Shown piece after piece: positions 46,801-55,270 of a stretch of DNA of 64,000 bases (its first letter is position 1; every line of letters starts with the position of its first letter). A program made the position numbers and the translations under genes. Under the pieces are notes generated by a model, which had not been told where the DNA came from, did no database searches, and saw only the letters and a list, made by a program, of their open reading frames with translations. Source of the stretch: Phormidium tenue FACHB-886 (GTDB lineage Bacteria; Cyanobacteriota; Cyanobacteriia; Elainellales; Elainellaceae); the NCBI RefSeq assembly GCF_014764505.1, contig NZ_JACXWX010000008.1:167723-231722 (forward strand), given 5' to 3'.

Positions 46801-49630
46801 CTCGCCCCTGAAACTCAATCGAGCCGTCTGCCCGACAGCGAGCGCGATCCCCCGTTTTGTAGAGGCGCGAGGCGATCGCACCTGTTCCAGAAAAGGGATT
46901 CTCGATAAAGCGCTCTGCAGTCAGCTCTGGATGATTTAGATAACCCTGCGCCACCCCCACACCGCCAATATAGATCTCCCCAAATAGCCCGACCGGAACC
47001 GGATTGAGCGCCGCATCAAGCAGATATACCTGCATATTGGCAACGGGACGACCAATGCTAATCGGCTCACCCGGATGCAGTTCGGCAACGGTAGCCCAAA
47101 TTGTTGCTTCCGTTGGGCCGTAGGCATTGAAAAAGCGACGACCCACCGCCCAGCGATCGACTACCTGCTGCGAGCAGGCTTCTCCGCCCGTAATTAGCAC
47201 CTGCAGCGCTGGGAGTTCTGCGGTTGGCAAAGCAGTCAGCACCGCCGGGATTAAGAGGGCATGGGTAATGGCGTTGTCTTCTAGAAATTGCACCAATGCA
47301 GTTCCGGGGAGTTGAGCCATTTTGGGCGGAATGTAGAGCGCGCCACCAGAACCAAACGCTAGCGCCATCTCAAAAATCGACGCATCAAAACAAAGAGAGC
47401 TGAACTGGAGCACCCGACTTTCACGGCACAAGGGAAAGGCTTGCCGCTGCGCCACCACTACATTGCTCAACCCCCGATGAGATAGCAGAACCCCTTTGGG
47501 GGTGCCCGTGGAACCGGATGTGTAAATCACATAAGCCAGAGAATCCGCCGTTGCCTTGCTAGGCTGGCGACTGGAATCTGCGGCTAGAGGCGGCAGCGGT
47601 CGATCCAGGCAAAGGAGCTGTGCCTGTGTGGGCAGCGTTTCAACGAGCCAGGATTGGGTGAGCAAGATCGAAACCTGCGTATCGGTGAGCATGAAGCGGA
47701 GCCGATCAGACGGATAGCTGGGATCGAGCGGTAAATAACCCCCGCCTGCCTTCAGAATCCCTAAAATACCAACCACCATGTCAGCAGATCGATCGACACA
47801 CAAACCCACCAGTGAACCGGGCTGAACGCCCATTTGCCGCAGCATCTGCGCCAGCCGATCGGCTTTTTGGTTCAGTTCTCCATAGGTAAGCGATCCCTGT
47901 TCTGAAACCAGCGCCAGCGCTTGCGGAAACTGCTGTGCCTGCGCCTCAAAAATTTCATGGAAACAGGCTTGCTCAGAACAACCGCGGGGAACAGACTCTA
48001 GATCGCTCTGATTCCATTCAGCGAGCTGCTGACGTTCTCCAGAAGACAAGAGCGGCAGATCTAGCAATCGATCGTCGGGATTGGCAACTAACCCTTCTAG
48101 CAAAGTCTTGAAATGACCTACGAAACGGCTAATCGTGGCGCGATCGAATAAGTCGGTGCTATACGACACAAAGCCGCTCAAGCCTGCCTGCGATTCCCAG
48201 AGGCTCTGCAGCCCGTGTGCGGGCTCCCACAGGTGAACTTCTAGATCAAAGCGGGTGGTTCCTGGCTCCAAGGGCAGCGGCTCCAGCATAATTCCGGGTA
48301 GTTCTAGCGGCTGCATTGGCGCATTTTGCAGCGCTAGAGCAACCTGAAACAGCGGATTATGGCTCAAGTCTCGCTCTGGATCGAGTTCTTCCACCAGCTT
48401 TTCAAACGGCAAGTCTTGATGGGCATAAGCTGCCAGCGCCACGTTCCGCACCCGCTGCAGCAATTCACGCACCGTTGGGTTACCCGATAGATCGGTTCGC
48501 AGCACCAGACTGTTTACAAAAAAGCCAATTAATCCTTCGAGTTCGCTGCGATGGCGGTTGGCGATCGGTGAGCCAACGGCAATATCGGTTTGCTCGGTGT
48601 AGCGGTAGAGCAGTGCCTGAAAGGCAGCCAGCAACGTCATAAATAAAGACACGCCTTCCTGCTGGCTCAACTTTTCCAACGCTTGAGTCAGGGTAGGCGA
48701 AAACTGTAGCGGATAGGTTGCGCCTTGGTAGGTCTGAACGGTAGGACGGGGGCGATCGGTCGGGAGCGCTAGCCTTGATAAATCTTGCAGCTGCGATCGC
48801 CAGTAGGCAAGCTGCTCTTCTAAAACCTTCCCCTGAAGCCACTCGCGTTGCCAGCAGGCAAAATCTGTATACTGAATCGGTAACGTGGGTAGAGCAGGCG
48901 ATCGCCCTTCCACCCCTGCCGTATAAAGACAAGCCAACTCTCGGATCAAAACTCCCAGCGACCAACCATCCGCCACGATGTGGTGCAGAGTGAGCAGCAA
49001 AATCGATTCGTTGTCGCTGTATTGCAACAGCGTTACTCGCAGCAGTAAATCATTACTGAGATCAAAGTTACGCTGGGCTTCGGCAGTTGCCAGCTGTTGA
49101 GTAATACGGTGGCGCTCATGAACTAAAACCGCTCGTAAATTGACAACAGGTATAGTAATTTTGGCTTCTGGTGCAACCACCTGAACAGGCTGCCCAGCAA
49201 GCGTTTCGAAGGTAGTGCGGAGGGCAGCATGACGACGGACAATTTCATTGAATGAATTCTCTAGTGCATCCAGGTTCAGCGTTCCCTGCAGGCGAATTGC
49301 AGCAGGCACATTATAAAAGGGATTATCCGGTGCAAGCTGAGACAGAAACCATAATCGCTGTTGAGCAAACGATAGCGGAAATTGGGTTGCCTGTGTTCTG
49401 GGTTGAATTGTGGACGTTGCGTTGATTGGCTGCGATTGTTCGTGATCCAGAAACGCCAGAAGTTCTGCTTTACGATCGCCAATTTGTTGCTGCAATTCGA
49501 GCGTCAGCGTTCCTTGAGGTGCACTGCAGCGCAGGCGAATTTCGTTCTCAGATGCATTTCTTTCAGCAGATACCTGTATATCCAAGCTTTTGAGATAGTC
49601 TAAGAATTCAGCAATCGTGCAACGGGTCAA
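43874..49630 (-). CDS. NRPS: TubC docking - C - A - N-methyltransferase - PCP - TE
   Basis: A 1918-residue synthetase. Residues 1-65 form a TubC-type docking domain (TIAEFLDYLKSLDIQVS, LRCSAPQGTLTLELQQQI). The C domain (about 75-500) has intact HHIVADG (His-216 to Gly-222). The A domain (about 545-975, continuing after the insert) has YTSGSTGTPKGV and NAYGPTEATIW; the ten specificity residues read D-A-F-L-I-G-A-I-W-K, which I cannot assign. A methyltransferase (about 985-1390; VLEIGCGTGLLLFQIA) is inserted between A8 and A9, the position of N-methylating domains. The PCP carries Ser-1530, and the TE carries Ser-1731 in GWSFGG. Its ATG overlaps the upstream stop by four bases. It adds an N-methylated residue and releases the peptide. 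Confidence 0.95.
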   Translation of the reverse strand: MTRCTIAEFLDYLKSLDIQVSAERNASENEIRLRCSAPQGTLTLELQQQIGDRKAELLAFLDHEQSQPINATSTIQPRTQATQFPLSFAQQRLWFLSQLAPDNPFYNVPAAIRLQGTLNLDALENSFNEIVRRHAALRTTFETLAGQPVQVVAPEAKITIPVVNLRAVLVHERHRITQQLATAEAQRNFDLSNDLLLRVTLLQYSDNESILLLTLHHIVADGWSLGVLIRELACLYTAGVEGRSPALPTLPIQYTDFACWQREWLQGKVLEEQLAYWRSQLQDLSRLALPTDRPRPTVQTYQGATYPLQFSPTLTQALEKLSQQEGVSLFMTLLAAFQALLYRYTEQTDIAVGSPIANRHRSELEGLIGFFVNSLVLRTDLSGNPTVRELLQRVRNVALAAYAHQDLPFEKLVEELDPERDLSHNPLFQVALALQNAPMQPLELPGIMLEPLPLEPGTTRFDLEVHLWEPAHGLQSLWESQAGLSGFVSYSTDLFDRATISRFVGHFKTLLEGLVANPDDRLLDLPLLSSGERQQLAEWNQSDLESVPRGCSEQACFHEIFEAQAQQFPQALALVSEQGSLTYGELNQKADRLAQMLRQMGVQPGSLVGLCVDRSADMVVGILGILKAGGGYLPLDPSYPSDRLRFMLTDTQVSILLTQSWLVETLPTQAQLLCLDRPLPPLAADSSRQPSKATADSLAYVIYTSGSTGTPKGVLLSHRGLSNVVVAQRQAFPLCRESRVLQFSSLCFDASIFEMALAFGSGGALYIPPKMAQLPGTALVQFLEDNAITHALLIPAVLTALPTAELPALQVLITGGEACSQQVVDRWAVGRRFFNAYGPTEATIWATVAELHPGEPISIGRPVANMQVYLLDAALNPVPVGLFGEIYIGGVGVAQGYLNHPELTAERFIENPFSGTGAIASRLYKTGDRARCRADGSIEFQGRADRQIKIRGFRVELDEIEAALQGHAAIQNAAVVAAGEADDLRLVAYFSLNRQAIQHFEREQALQQIQHWQMLYNQTYRPSSNSDFNITGWNSSYTGQPIPAEQMREWVDDRVQQILALKPQRVLEIGCGTGLLLFQIASHCQEYWGTDFSTVALESIQHQLANRSLSHVKLLHRLATDFSGIDLAAFDVVILNSVVQYFPSIDYLMQVLEGAMRVVAPGGVLFIGDVRSLPLLTAFHTGVQISQAEPEMDCRQLRQQVERSRFEEPELTIDPAFFPALSLAYNADDHPQIRQVQIRLARGCSQNEMTQFRYNVLLHLEADPTGERKPAALPAMEWLDWQHHPVTVADIQKHLLETKPEIFGIMNIANDRVAAAVRTADWLFSDTPPKTVGRLQQMLQDSATLGSAIDPQVWWDLETVLPYRAEIGWSSSTQTGNSMQTGNSIGNYDVVLIRHGAVIDLCHVDLPKVQSNIPDRELCSSWSHYTNEPLQSQFASQLTPELRQFLGQTLPGYMVPSAFVPLETLPLMPNGKVDRRALPLLESSKASAAPVLREVQLTQTEATLIHIWEELLRLKRVTPDDNFFELGGHSLLATQMTSRIRDAFRVEMPLQSVFETPTIAQLASVIETLQEIPSTLQAPPLVRLDRAAHRRLRSVSASLPPALSQATMIAPTVAQSTAVAQSAPALEQPTSAGRSIIPSVAPSVMGWSPLVPLTLGKKSPMFCVHPMFGVVFPYLELARHLRSDRSFYGLQPFGLDGQHSPFNEIEAMATYYIQAIQTMQPQGPYFLSGWSFGGLVAFEMAQQLTRAGQQVELLAILDTPAPLSSNQPSLWQSLKLLKTAIGSLLPFLLDYGAISLNRQAMRSWNWSRWQWLAIAHLIPEESRLRLLEESAIAPLLRIFYANTQAAARYVPQHYANRITLFQATEQSDRRAYSQSDATLGWNKLAKDIQLHSVPGNHLSMLRQPHVQTLADQLQQYLV
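45477..45512 (-). repeat. In-frame 18-base tandem duplication in the NRPS methyltransferase region
   Basis: The 18-base unit ATAGAGTTACCCGTTTGC occurs twice end to end (45477-45494 and 45495-45512). It encodes a repeated QTGNSM-type hexapeptide in a linker near the end of the methyltransferase insert, so the frame is kept. Confidence 0.8.
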
Positions 49631-52600
49631 AATTCCACCTCCTCACGTTGATTTAATGCATCCGATAGTTTCTGTTCGGTCTGCGATGCAACCTGCTGAG
49701 CGAGCTGCGCGATCGTGGGAGCCTCAAACACCGTTCGCAGCGAAACCTCTACCTGGAGTCGATCGCGCAGCCGCGAAACAAGCTGAGTTGCCAGCAGTGA
49801 ATGCCCGCCTAATTCAAAGAAATTGTCATGAATTCCGATGGCTTGCCGCCCCAACAGATGACTCCAAATGTCGATTAGCGCTTTCTCTAGAGAAGTGGTA
49901 GGTGCAGCCGAAATCATGTTTGGCTCAAGCGGCTCAAACGTAATACTGGGGAGCGGCAGCGCTCGACGATCGATCTTACCATTGGCAGTCAAAGGCAGCG
50001 TATCCATTTTCACAAAGGCAGCGGGCAGCATGTAGGCAGGCAGCTTTGTTTTGAGAAACGCTCGCAAATCGCGATCGCTGAGAGATCTCGCACAAACAAC
50101 GTAGGCAATTAGCTGGCGATCAGCTCCGACCTCACGCAGGCTGACCACCGCCGTCTGCACCTCAGGATGCTGCACCAGCACCGCCTCGATCTCGCCCAAC
50201 TCAACCCGAAATCCCCGCAGCTTGATCTGGTTATCCGATCGTCCCAGAAACTCAAGATCGCCGTTTGCCTGGTAGCGGGCATGGTCGCCAGTGCGATAGA
50301 GCTTTGAGGCAGCCAGCCCTGAATCAAATGGACTAGAAATGAAGCGGTTTGCGGTCAGCTCCGCTCGATTGAGGTATCCTCTAGCGAGTCCGTCTCCACT
50401 TAAATAAATCTCACCCCTGACCCCCGCTGGAACGGGCTGCAGGTTTGCATCCAAGACATAAACTTGCGTATTGGCAATGGCTCGACCAATCGGCAGGGTC
50501 GTCGCGTGCGCTGGCAGTTCTTCCACCTCATACCAGGTGGAAAATGTTGTGTTTTCGGTGGGTCCATATACATGAATGAGATGCTGCGGCTTACCCTGAG
50601 CCAGAACAGCTCGCACCCGATCGAGATTTGCCATCTCGCCGCCAAAGAGCAAATAATTCAGCGATCGAAAGGCATCCGGGATTTGGCTGACCGTTTGATT
50701 AAACAGCGCCGTAGTTAGAAACATGTGGGTGATCTGCTGTTGCCGCAGTTGATCTACAAACTCACTGGGTGAAAGCGTTGTTTCCCGCTCAATGCCGATC
50801 AGTTGGGCACCGTTTAGCAATGCGCCCCAGACCTCAAAAGTAGACGCATCAAACGCCAAATTCGCCACCTGTGCCAGCCGATCATCCGGTTCAATTTTTA
50901 CATAGTCCGTTTGGCAAACCAGCTGCGTCACTGCCCGATGCGGCACCATGACCCCTTTGGGCGTTCCAGTGGAGCCAGAGGTGTACATCACGTAGGCAAG
51001 CTGATCGGCACTGCAGGAACAAGACAAGTTTTCTTCAGATTCCTGAGCAATCGCCGTCCAATTTTGCTCCAGCGAAACGATCTGCAGGGTGTCGCTCTGG
51101 AGGGAATCAGCCCAAGACTTGTGAGTCAACACCACATTGATTTGAGCATCCTCCAGCAGCAAGCGTAAACGGTCTGGCGGCAACTCTGGATCGAGCGGTA
51201 CGTAAGCCCCACCCGCTTTCAGCACTGCCAACATTGCTGCAATCGTTTCTGCGCTGCGCTCCAGGCAAATGCCAACCAGCGTTTCTGCGGTCATCCCCAA
51301 TTTTTGTAAATACCGCGCCAGCTGATTACTGCCTTGGTTCAAGGCTTGATAGGTAAATTGTCGATCGGCAAACTGAACGGCGATCGCCTGCGGCCGCTGC
51401 CTGACCTGCGCCTCAAATAATTCATGAATACAGGCAGTCGGACGCTCTGTCTGCATCTGGCTCCACTGGTGCAACATCTGCTGCTGTTCGGCGGCAGTCA
51501 GCAAGGGCAGGGTAGACAGGCGGGTGTTTGGGTTGGCAACAATTCCTTCTAGCAGGGTTTGAAAGTGCCGCCGCAGGGAGGCGATCGCTCCAGCTCCAAA
51601 TAAATCTGTGTTATAGACCACAACGCCACGCAGTCCGTCTGACTGCTGCCAGCCCGTTCCCCACAGGCTCCTGAAATTATCGGCACTTTTCCACAGATAC
51701 AGTTCCAGGTCAAAGCGGGTCGTTTTTGTCTCAAACTCGATCGGGCTGAGGGTTAAGTCTGGCAGCTCTAGCTGCTCCATGGGGGTGTTTTGGAGGGCAA
51801 ACACAACTTGAAATAACGGGTTTTGGCTGAGGCTGCGAACGGGCTGCAGTTCTTCCACCAGCTTCTCAAACGGCAGATCCTGGTGGGCGTAAGCCGCTAA
51901 GGTCACGTCTCGCACTCGATGCAGCAGCTCCCAAAAGGGAGGATCGTCAGCCAGATCGGTTCGCAAAACAAGACTGTTCACCAGAAACCCGATGAGTCCT
52001 TCTAGCTCACTGCGGTGGCGGTTGGCGATCGGCGACCCAACTGCAATGTCGGTTTGCCCGGTGTAGCGGTAGAGCAACGTTTGGAAGGCGGCTAACAGGG
52101 TCATAAACAGCGTCACGCCCGATCGCTGGCTCAAGTCCTCCAATGCATCCAGTAACTGCTGCGGAAATTCCAAAAGCTGACTGGCACCCCGATGGGTCTG
52201 CATTGCCGGACGAGAAGCCGCACCTGGCAAATCTAAATGAGGTACTTCCTTCAACTGCTGCCGCCAGTAGCTTAGCTGCGCCTGCAGCGCGTCTCCTTGC
52301 AGCCATTGGCGCTGCCAATGAGCAAAATCAGCGTACTGAATAGGCAGCTCTGGCAGCGTCACCGATTGGCGATCTACGATCGCCGCATAGAGAGCCCCTA
52401 ACTCACGAATCAAGACCCCGCTTGACCATTCATCAAACACAATATGATGGAGCGCGATCAGCAGCAGATGGTCTGTTTCAGCTAATTGCCACAGCTGAAC
52501 TCGCAGCAACGGACCTTGGTTTAAGTCAAATGGCTGCTGCATTTCCTGCCGCATCTGCGCTAGCGCTACCTGCTCACGCTCTGCCTCAGGCAACGATCGC

Positions 52601-52893
52601 AGGTCAACTAATGGTAATGACACTTGCAGACCCGGAGAAATTACCTGCACCAGCTGTCCTTCTATGACATCAAAGGTGGTTCGCAAACTTTCGTGACGGC
52701 AGACGATCGCCTGAATACTCTGCTCCAGCGCTAATCTATGCAATGAACCCGTGAGTCGAAATGTGAGGGGAACAGTATACAGAGAAGCTTCAGGAACCAG
52801 TTGCTCAATAAACCACAATCGCTGTTGGGCAAACGAGGCTGGGAAAATGAAGTCTTCTTCCTCAGTCGGAACATTACTCGTACCTGCAACCAT
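49627..52893 (-). CDS. NRPS: C - A - PCP
   Basis: A 1088-residue single-module synthetase. The C domain starts almost at the N-terminus (FPASFAQQRLWFIEQL), and its active-site motif reads HHIVFDE (His-149 to Glu-155), with Glu where Gly is usual. The A domain (about 475-960) has YTSGSTGTPKGV, VYGPTENTTF and GELGEIEAVL-type A8 (VELGEIEAVL); its ten specificity residues read D-A-F-F-L-G-V-T-F-K, closest to codes for branched Ile/Val. The PCP has Ser-1032 (FFELGGHSLLATQ). An acidic tail (NQREEVEF) could bind the TubC domain of the next protein. Starting with a C domain suggests either an acyl starter or an upstream donor elsewhere. AAGGA lies six bases before the ATG. Confidence 0.95.
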   Translation of the reverse strand: MVAGTSNVPTEEEDFIFPASFAQQRLWFIEQLVPEASLYTVPLTFRLTGSLHRLALEQSIQAIVCRHESLRTTFDVIEGQLVQVISPGLQVSLPLVDLRSLPEAEREQVALAQMRQEMQQPFDLNQGPLLRVQLWQLAETDHLLLIALHHIVFDEWSSGVLIRELGALYAAIVDRQSVTLPELPIQYADFAHWQRQWLQGDALQAQLSYWRQQLKEVPHLDLPGAASRPAMQTHRGASQLLEFPQQLLDALEDLSQRSGVTLFMTLLAAFQTLLYRYTGQTDIAVGSPIANRHRSELEGLIGFLVNSLVLRTDLADDPPFWELLHRVRDVTLAAYAHQDLPFEKLVEELQPVRSLSQNPLFQVVFALQNTPMEQLELPDLTLSPIEFETKTTRFDLELYLWKSADNFRSLWGTGWQQSDGLRGVVVYNTDLFGAGAIASLRRHFQTLLEGIVANPNTRLSTLPLLTAAEQQQMLHQWSQMQTERPTACIHELFEAQVRQRPQAIAVQFADRQFTYQALNQGSNQLARYLQKLGMTAETLVGICLERSAETIAAMLAVLKAGGAYVPLDPELPPDRLRLLLEDAQINVVLTHKSWADSLQSDTLQIVSLEQNWTAIAQESEENLSCSCSADQLAYVMYTSGSTGTPKGVMVPHRAVTQLVCQTDYVKIEPDDRLAQVANLAFDASTFEVWGALLNGAQLIGIERETTLSPSEFVDQLRQQQITHMFLTTALFNQTVSQIPDAFRSLNYLLFGGEMANLDRVRAVLAQGKPQHLIHVYGPTENTTFSTWYEVEELPAHATTLPIGRAIANTQVYVLDANLQPVPAGVRGEIYLSGDGLARGYLNRAELTANRFISSPFDSGLAASKLYRTGDHARYQANGDLEFLGRSDNQIKLRGFRVELGEIEAVLVQHPEVQTAVVSLREVGADRQLIAYVVCARSLSDRDLRAFLKTKLPAYMLPAAFVKMDTLPLTANGKIDRRALPLPSITFEPLEPNMISAAPTTSLEKALIDIWSHLLGRQAIGIHDNFFELGGHSLLATQLVSRLRDRLQVEVSLRTVFEAPTIAQLAQQVASQTEQKLSDALNQREEVEF

Positions 52894-52980
52894 TGAAATC
52901 CTTCACCTTTTTAACCTCACTTTTAAGGTGAAAATATTTTTATAGAGTGTGCTTTCAGATAGATTTACAGCGGATATTGT

Positions 52981-52995
52981 GTAATTTTTTGTTAC
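52981..52995 (-). promoter_or_regulatory. GTAAC-A6-TTAC motif upstream of the NRPS operon
   Basis: This 15-base motif differs by one A from the GTA-N8-TAC site upstream of the hybrid kinase (36565-36578). The half-site spacing is N9, which departs from the NtcA rule, so the binding factor is uncertain. It sits about 90 bases before the NRPS start. Confidence 0.4.
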
Positions 52996-53281
52996 GGAAG
53001 CTGCTGACGATGGTGGTTCAGATCGTTGTGTCTGCAGCGATCGTCGGCATTTCTCGTTAAGGTTGAACTATGCACAACTCGTGTCTTAGAAGCTACAGCA
53101 ATCTGACTATTTTGCATCGGCAACTCACGCAGATTCTATACAGCGAGTTATTGATTTCGATCATATCTGTAACCAGTCTGGAAACCAGAAAGTCACTCTC
53201 TCTGATACTGGATTAGGCGATCGCCAGATCAACAAACGAACCTTAGCTGGTGAACGTCTTTCAGACAACAAAGCCAAAACA

Positions 53282-53315
53282 AAAACCCAAAGAGGGTAAG
53301 CACTCTCTTTGGGTT
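53282..53315 (-). terminator. Terminator of the small-protein transcript
   Basis: A perfect 12-base stem (53282-53293 with 53304-53315, arm AAACCCAAAGAG) has a ten-base loop. Read on the minus strand it is followed by TTTTGTTTTGG, a fair intrinsic terminator 245 bases after the stop of the gene at 53559. Confidence 0.7.
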
Positions 53316-53558
53316 TCAGAGCTTTAAGCTCAACGATCCAGTTTGACTAAACAACTCAGCAAAATACAAACTCTTTCCTAAGAGGCTTAAGGACAAGCTT
53401 TTGAAAAAGAATTGGCTCTTAATCTGCTTACAAAGCCGTAGATTAACCTGGCAATTTCATATTGCTGAAAGAAACACAAAGCATTTCTCTCAGAGCGTTA
53501 GAACAATCTATTCTTAGATTTTGCCAGACTAATAAAACTGAGATCGCTAGATTTCCAA

Positions 53559-53750
53559 CTATTTAGCCAACCCTTTAACGGGAATAACGGTCAACGATTG
53601 CCCCTGAGACCGCTGCTTAAACCAATTCAGCCCAATAACCGTGTAGGTCTGAGCATTATGGCTCTCGAATGTGTCACCCACTGCAAATTCTTTGTCACTG
53701 GTGAGTGTACCTAGAGGACGCTGGCGGGGATCCATTAATAAATACTGCAT
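53559..53750 (-). CDS. Small conserved-looking protein of unknown function
   Basis: A 63-residue protein, MQYLLMDPRQRPLGTLTSDK at its start, with a compact beta-rich look (FAVGDTFESHNAQTYTVIGLNWF) and no membrane segment. GAGGAG lies seven bases before the ATG at 53750, which favours this start over 53795 and supports it as a real gene. A terminator lies downstream. A nine-base stem-loop (53911-53933) lies in its likely leader. I do not recognise a family; the sequence suggests a small SH3-like or KOW-like barrel, but that is a guess. Confidence 0.6.
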   Translation of the reverse strand: MQYLLMDPRQRPLGTLTSDKEFAVGDTFESHNAQTYTVIGLNWFKQRSQGQSLTVIPVKGLAK

Positions 53751-54452
53751 AAGAGAACTCCTCAAAAGACAATGAAAGGAACTTGAAGAAACCAAAACGC
53801 GACCGCTTCCGATGCCAACTTGACACCGTTGCTATCTGATGGCAAGACACCCAAAAAACGAATAACCAGCTCTGCCCAAACTGACTTAAAGGCAGAAAGA
53901 AAACCTCTCGATTGCTGAAACAAGTTCAGCAATTAAACAAGAAACTTATCTGGAAACTTTAATGACGCAATCGCAAAATATTCAATTAAATTAACGGCTT
54001 TCTGCCACTGCTATAGTCAGCAATCGATCGCCGCAGCTTCCCTGCCCAATTGGTAAGTCTACTTACAAGCTCATTCAGGGTCGCTACTAATTTAGAGTAG
54101 ATGGCTACGAGGATTTATTAGCGGAACCGACGAAAGGATCAGCTCCAGAGTTCCTACCTTACGGCTGTCGAAATGACCCACTGATTGATTAGAGCGCTTG
54201 GGCGATCGAGCAGGCAGAAAACGAAACTCCAGCAGTTACTAACAAAACCTGGTGGGCAACATCGAAACTCACTGTTTTAGCTTTCCCCATTCTTATAGCA
54301 TGACTTTTTTGAAATTGATCCAAGTTAAGAAGGTTAAATTAACAGGGGATTTCCTTAACAAGTAGCAATAAATATAAATCAAAAAATCAGATAGTGCGAG
54401 TGAATTTACCTCCTTCTTGCCATAAACTGACTTAGCGACATGCTGAACAACC
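53751..54452. other. 702-base AT-rich gap, no gene seen
   Basis: Base composition is more AT-rich than in neighbouring genes, and no open frame has a credible ribosome site. A nine-base stem with a five-base loop (53911-53919 and 53925-53933) lies about 160 bases upstream of the small gene and would be in its leader if transcription starts near 54010 (minus-strand TGACTATAG). A small RNA could be hidden here; I cannot show one. Confidence 0.4.
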
Positions 54453-55265
54453 TCACTCCCGATCGCCTTCCAATGGTTCCTGTCTTCCCTGCCGAATTGC
54501 CCATTCCATCTGCCGTAAAATGCCTCGCAGCATCGCCACTTCTGCCGTCGTTGGGTAAGCGCGGCTGTAAAACTGCCGTAGCTTCTCCATTCGGCTCAAG
54601 GCGGTATGCGGATAGAGATAGCCAATCTTTAGCAGCAACGCCTCAAGCTGCTGATAATAGCCTTCTAAGGCATCCAGAGAGGCAAGCGGATCGAGCAGGA
54701 AGGAAGGGGAATTGCCCGCAGGAGCAAGTTCGACCGTCTCAGTAAAACGTCGATCGCCTCTTACCCGTAGCTCATAGCAGCAGATTGCTACAGCCTGCGC
54801 CAAATTAAGCGAAGGATATACCTCGCTTGCAGGAATGCGAATCAGCCGTTGCGCGTAGTGGAGTTCTTCATTCGCCAGCCCTCTGTCTTCGCGTCCAAAG
54901 ATCAAAGCAGCGCGAGTCACGTCATTCACTAGCCACGGCAGCGCGATCGCTGGATGTTCTAGAGGGAATTGAGCAGTCAGGGCGCGGTCGCGTCCTGTGG
55001 TAGCAATCGCCTTTTGGCAACCTTGCAGCGCCTCCGGCAGCGTTGCCACCTCTTGAGCTGACTCTAGCACATCGGCAGCATGAACTGCCATTTGACGGGC
55101 TTCAGCGCTGAGGCGATCGCACTGGGGATTTACCAGCACTAGCCGACTCAATCCCATATTCTTCATCACCCGTGCCACAGAGCCCACGTTGAGCGCTCCG
55201 GCAGGCTCCACCAGCACAATTTGCACAGATTCCAGCGCGTCTGATGCTTCTATAACTTCTGGCAT
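54453..55265 (-). CDS. trmJ: RNA 2'-O-methyltransferase, TrmJ/SpoU family
   Basis: A 270-residue SPOUT methyltransferase. IVLVEPAGALNVGSVARVMKNMGLSRLVLVNPQ is SpoU motif 1 with its Asn and Arg, ALIFGREDRGLANEEL is motif 2, and IPASEVYPSLNLAQAVAICCYELR is motif 3, forming the knotted SAM site. The length and the C-terminal helical extension match TrmJ, which methylates the ribose at position 32 of tRNAs. Ribosomal RNA targets are possible in cyanobacterial members. The gene begins five bases after the Hlip stop, so it lies in the same transcript. Confidence 0.85.
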   Translation of the reverse strand: MPEVIEASDALESVQIVLVEPAGALNVGSVARVMKNMGLSRLVLVNPQCDRLSAEARQMAVHAADVLESAQEVATLPEALQGCQKAIATTGRDRALTAQFPLEHPAIALPWLVNDVTRAALIFGREDRGLANEELHYAQRLIRIPASEVYPSLNLAQAVAICCYELRVRGDRRFTETVELAPAGNSPSFLLDPLASLDALEGYYQQLEALLLKIGYLYPHTALSRMEKLRQFYSRAYPTTAEVAMLRGILRQMEWAIRQGRQEPLEGDRE

Positions 55266-55270
55266 TACCC

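Larger units (their letters stand above)
52894..53558. other. 665-base region upstream of the NRPS genes
   Basis: I see no gene. On the minus strand a possible -10 (TATAAA, 52944-52939) lies before the NRPS start. GTAAC-A6-TTAC (minus strand, 52995-52981) lies 37 bases above it. An eight-base inverted repeat (52902-52909 with 52925-52932) surrounds the leader. The right part holds the terminator of the small gene at 53559 and about 240 bases without signal. Confidence 0.55.

Noticed and set aside
52981..52995. Strict NtcA site upstream of the NRPS
   Set aside because: Half-site spacing is N9, not the N8 of the consensus, so I list it only as a candidate motif.
53751..54452. Possible small RNA or tRNA in the AT-rich gap
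   Set aside because: I found no cloverleaf, no T-loop sequence and no terminator with a T-run, only one nine-base stem; not enough to call an RNA gene.
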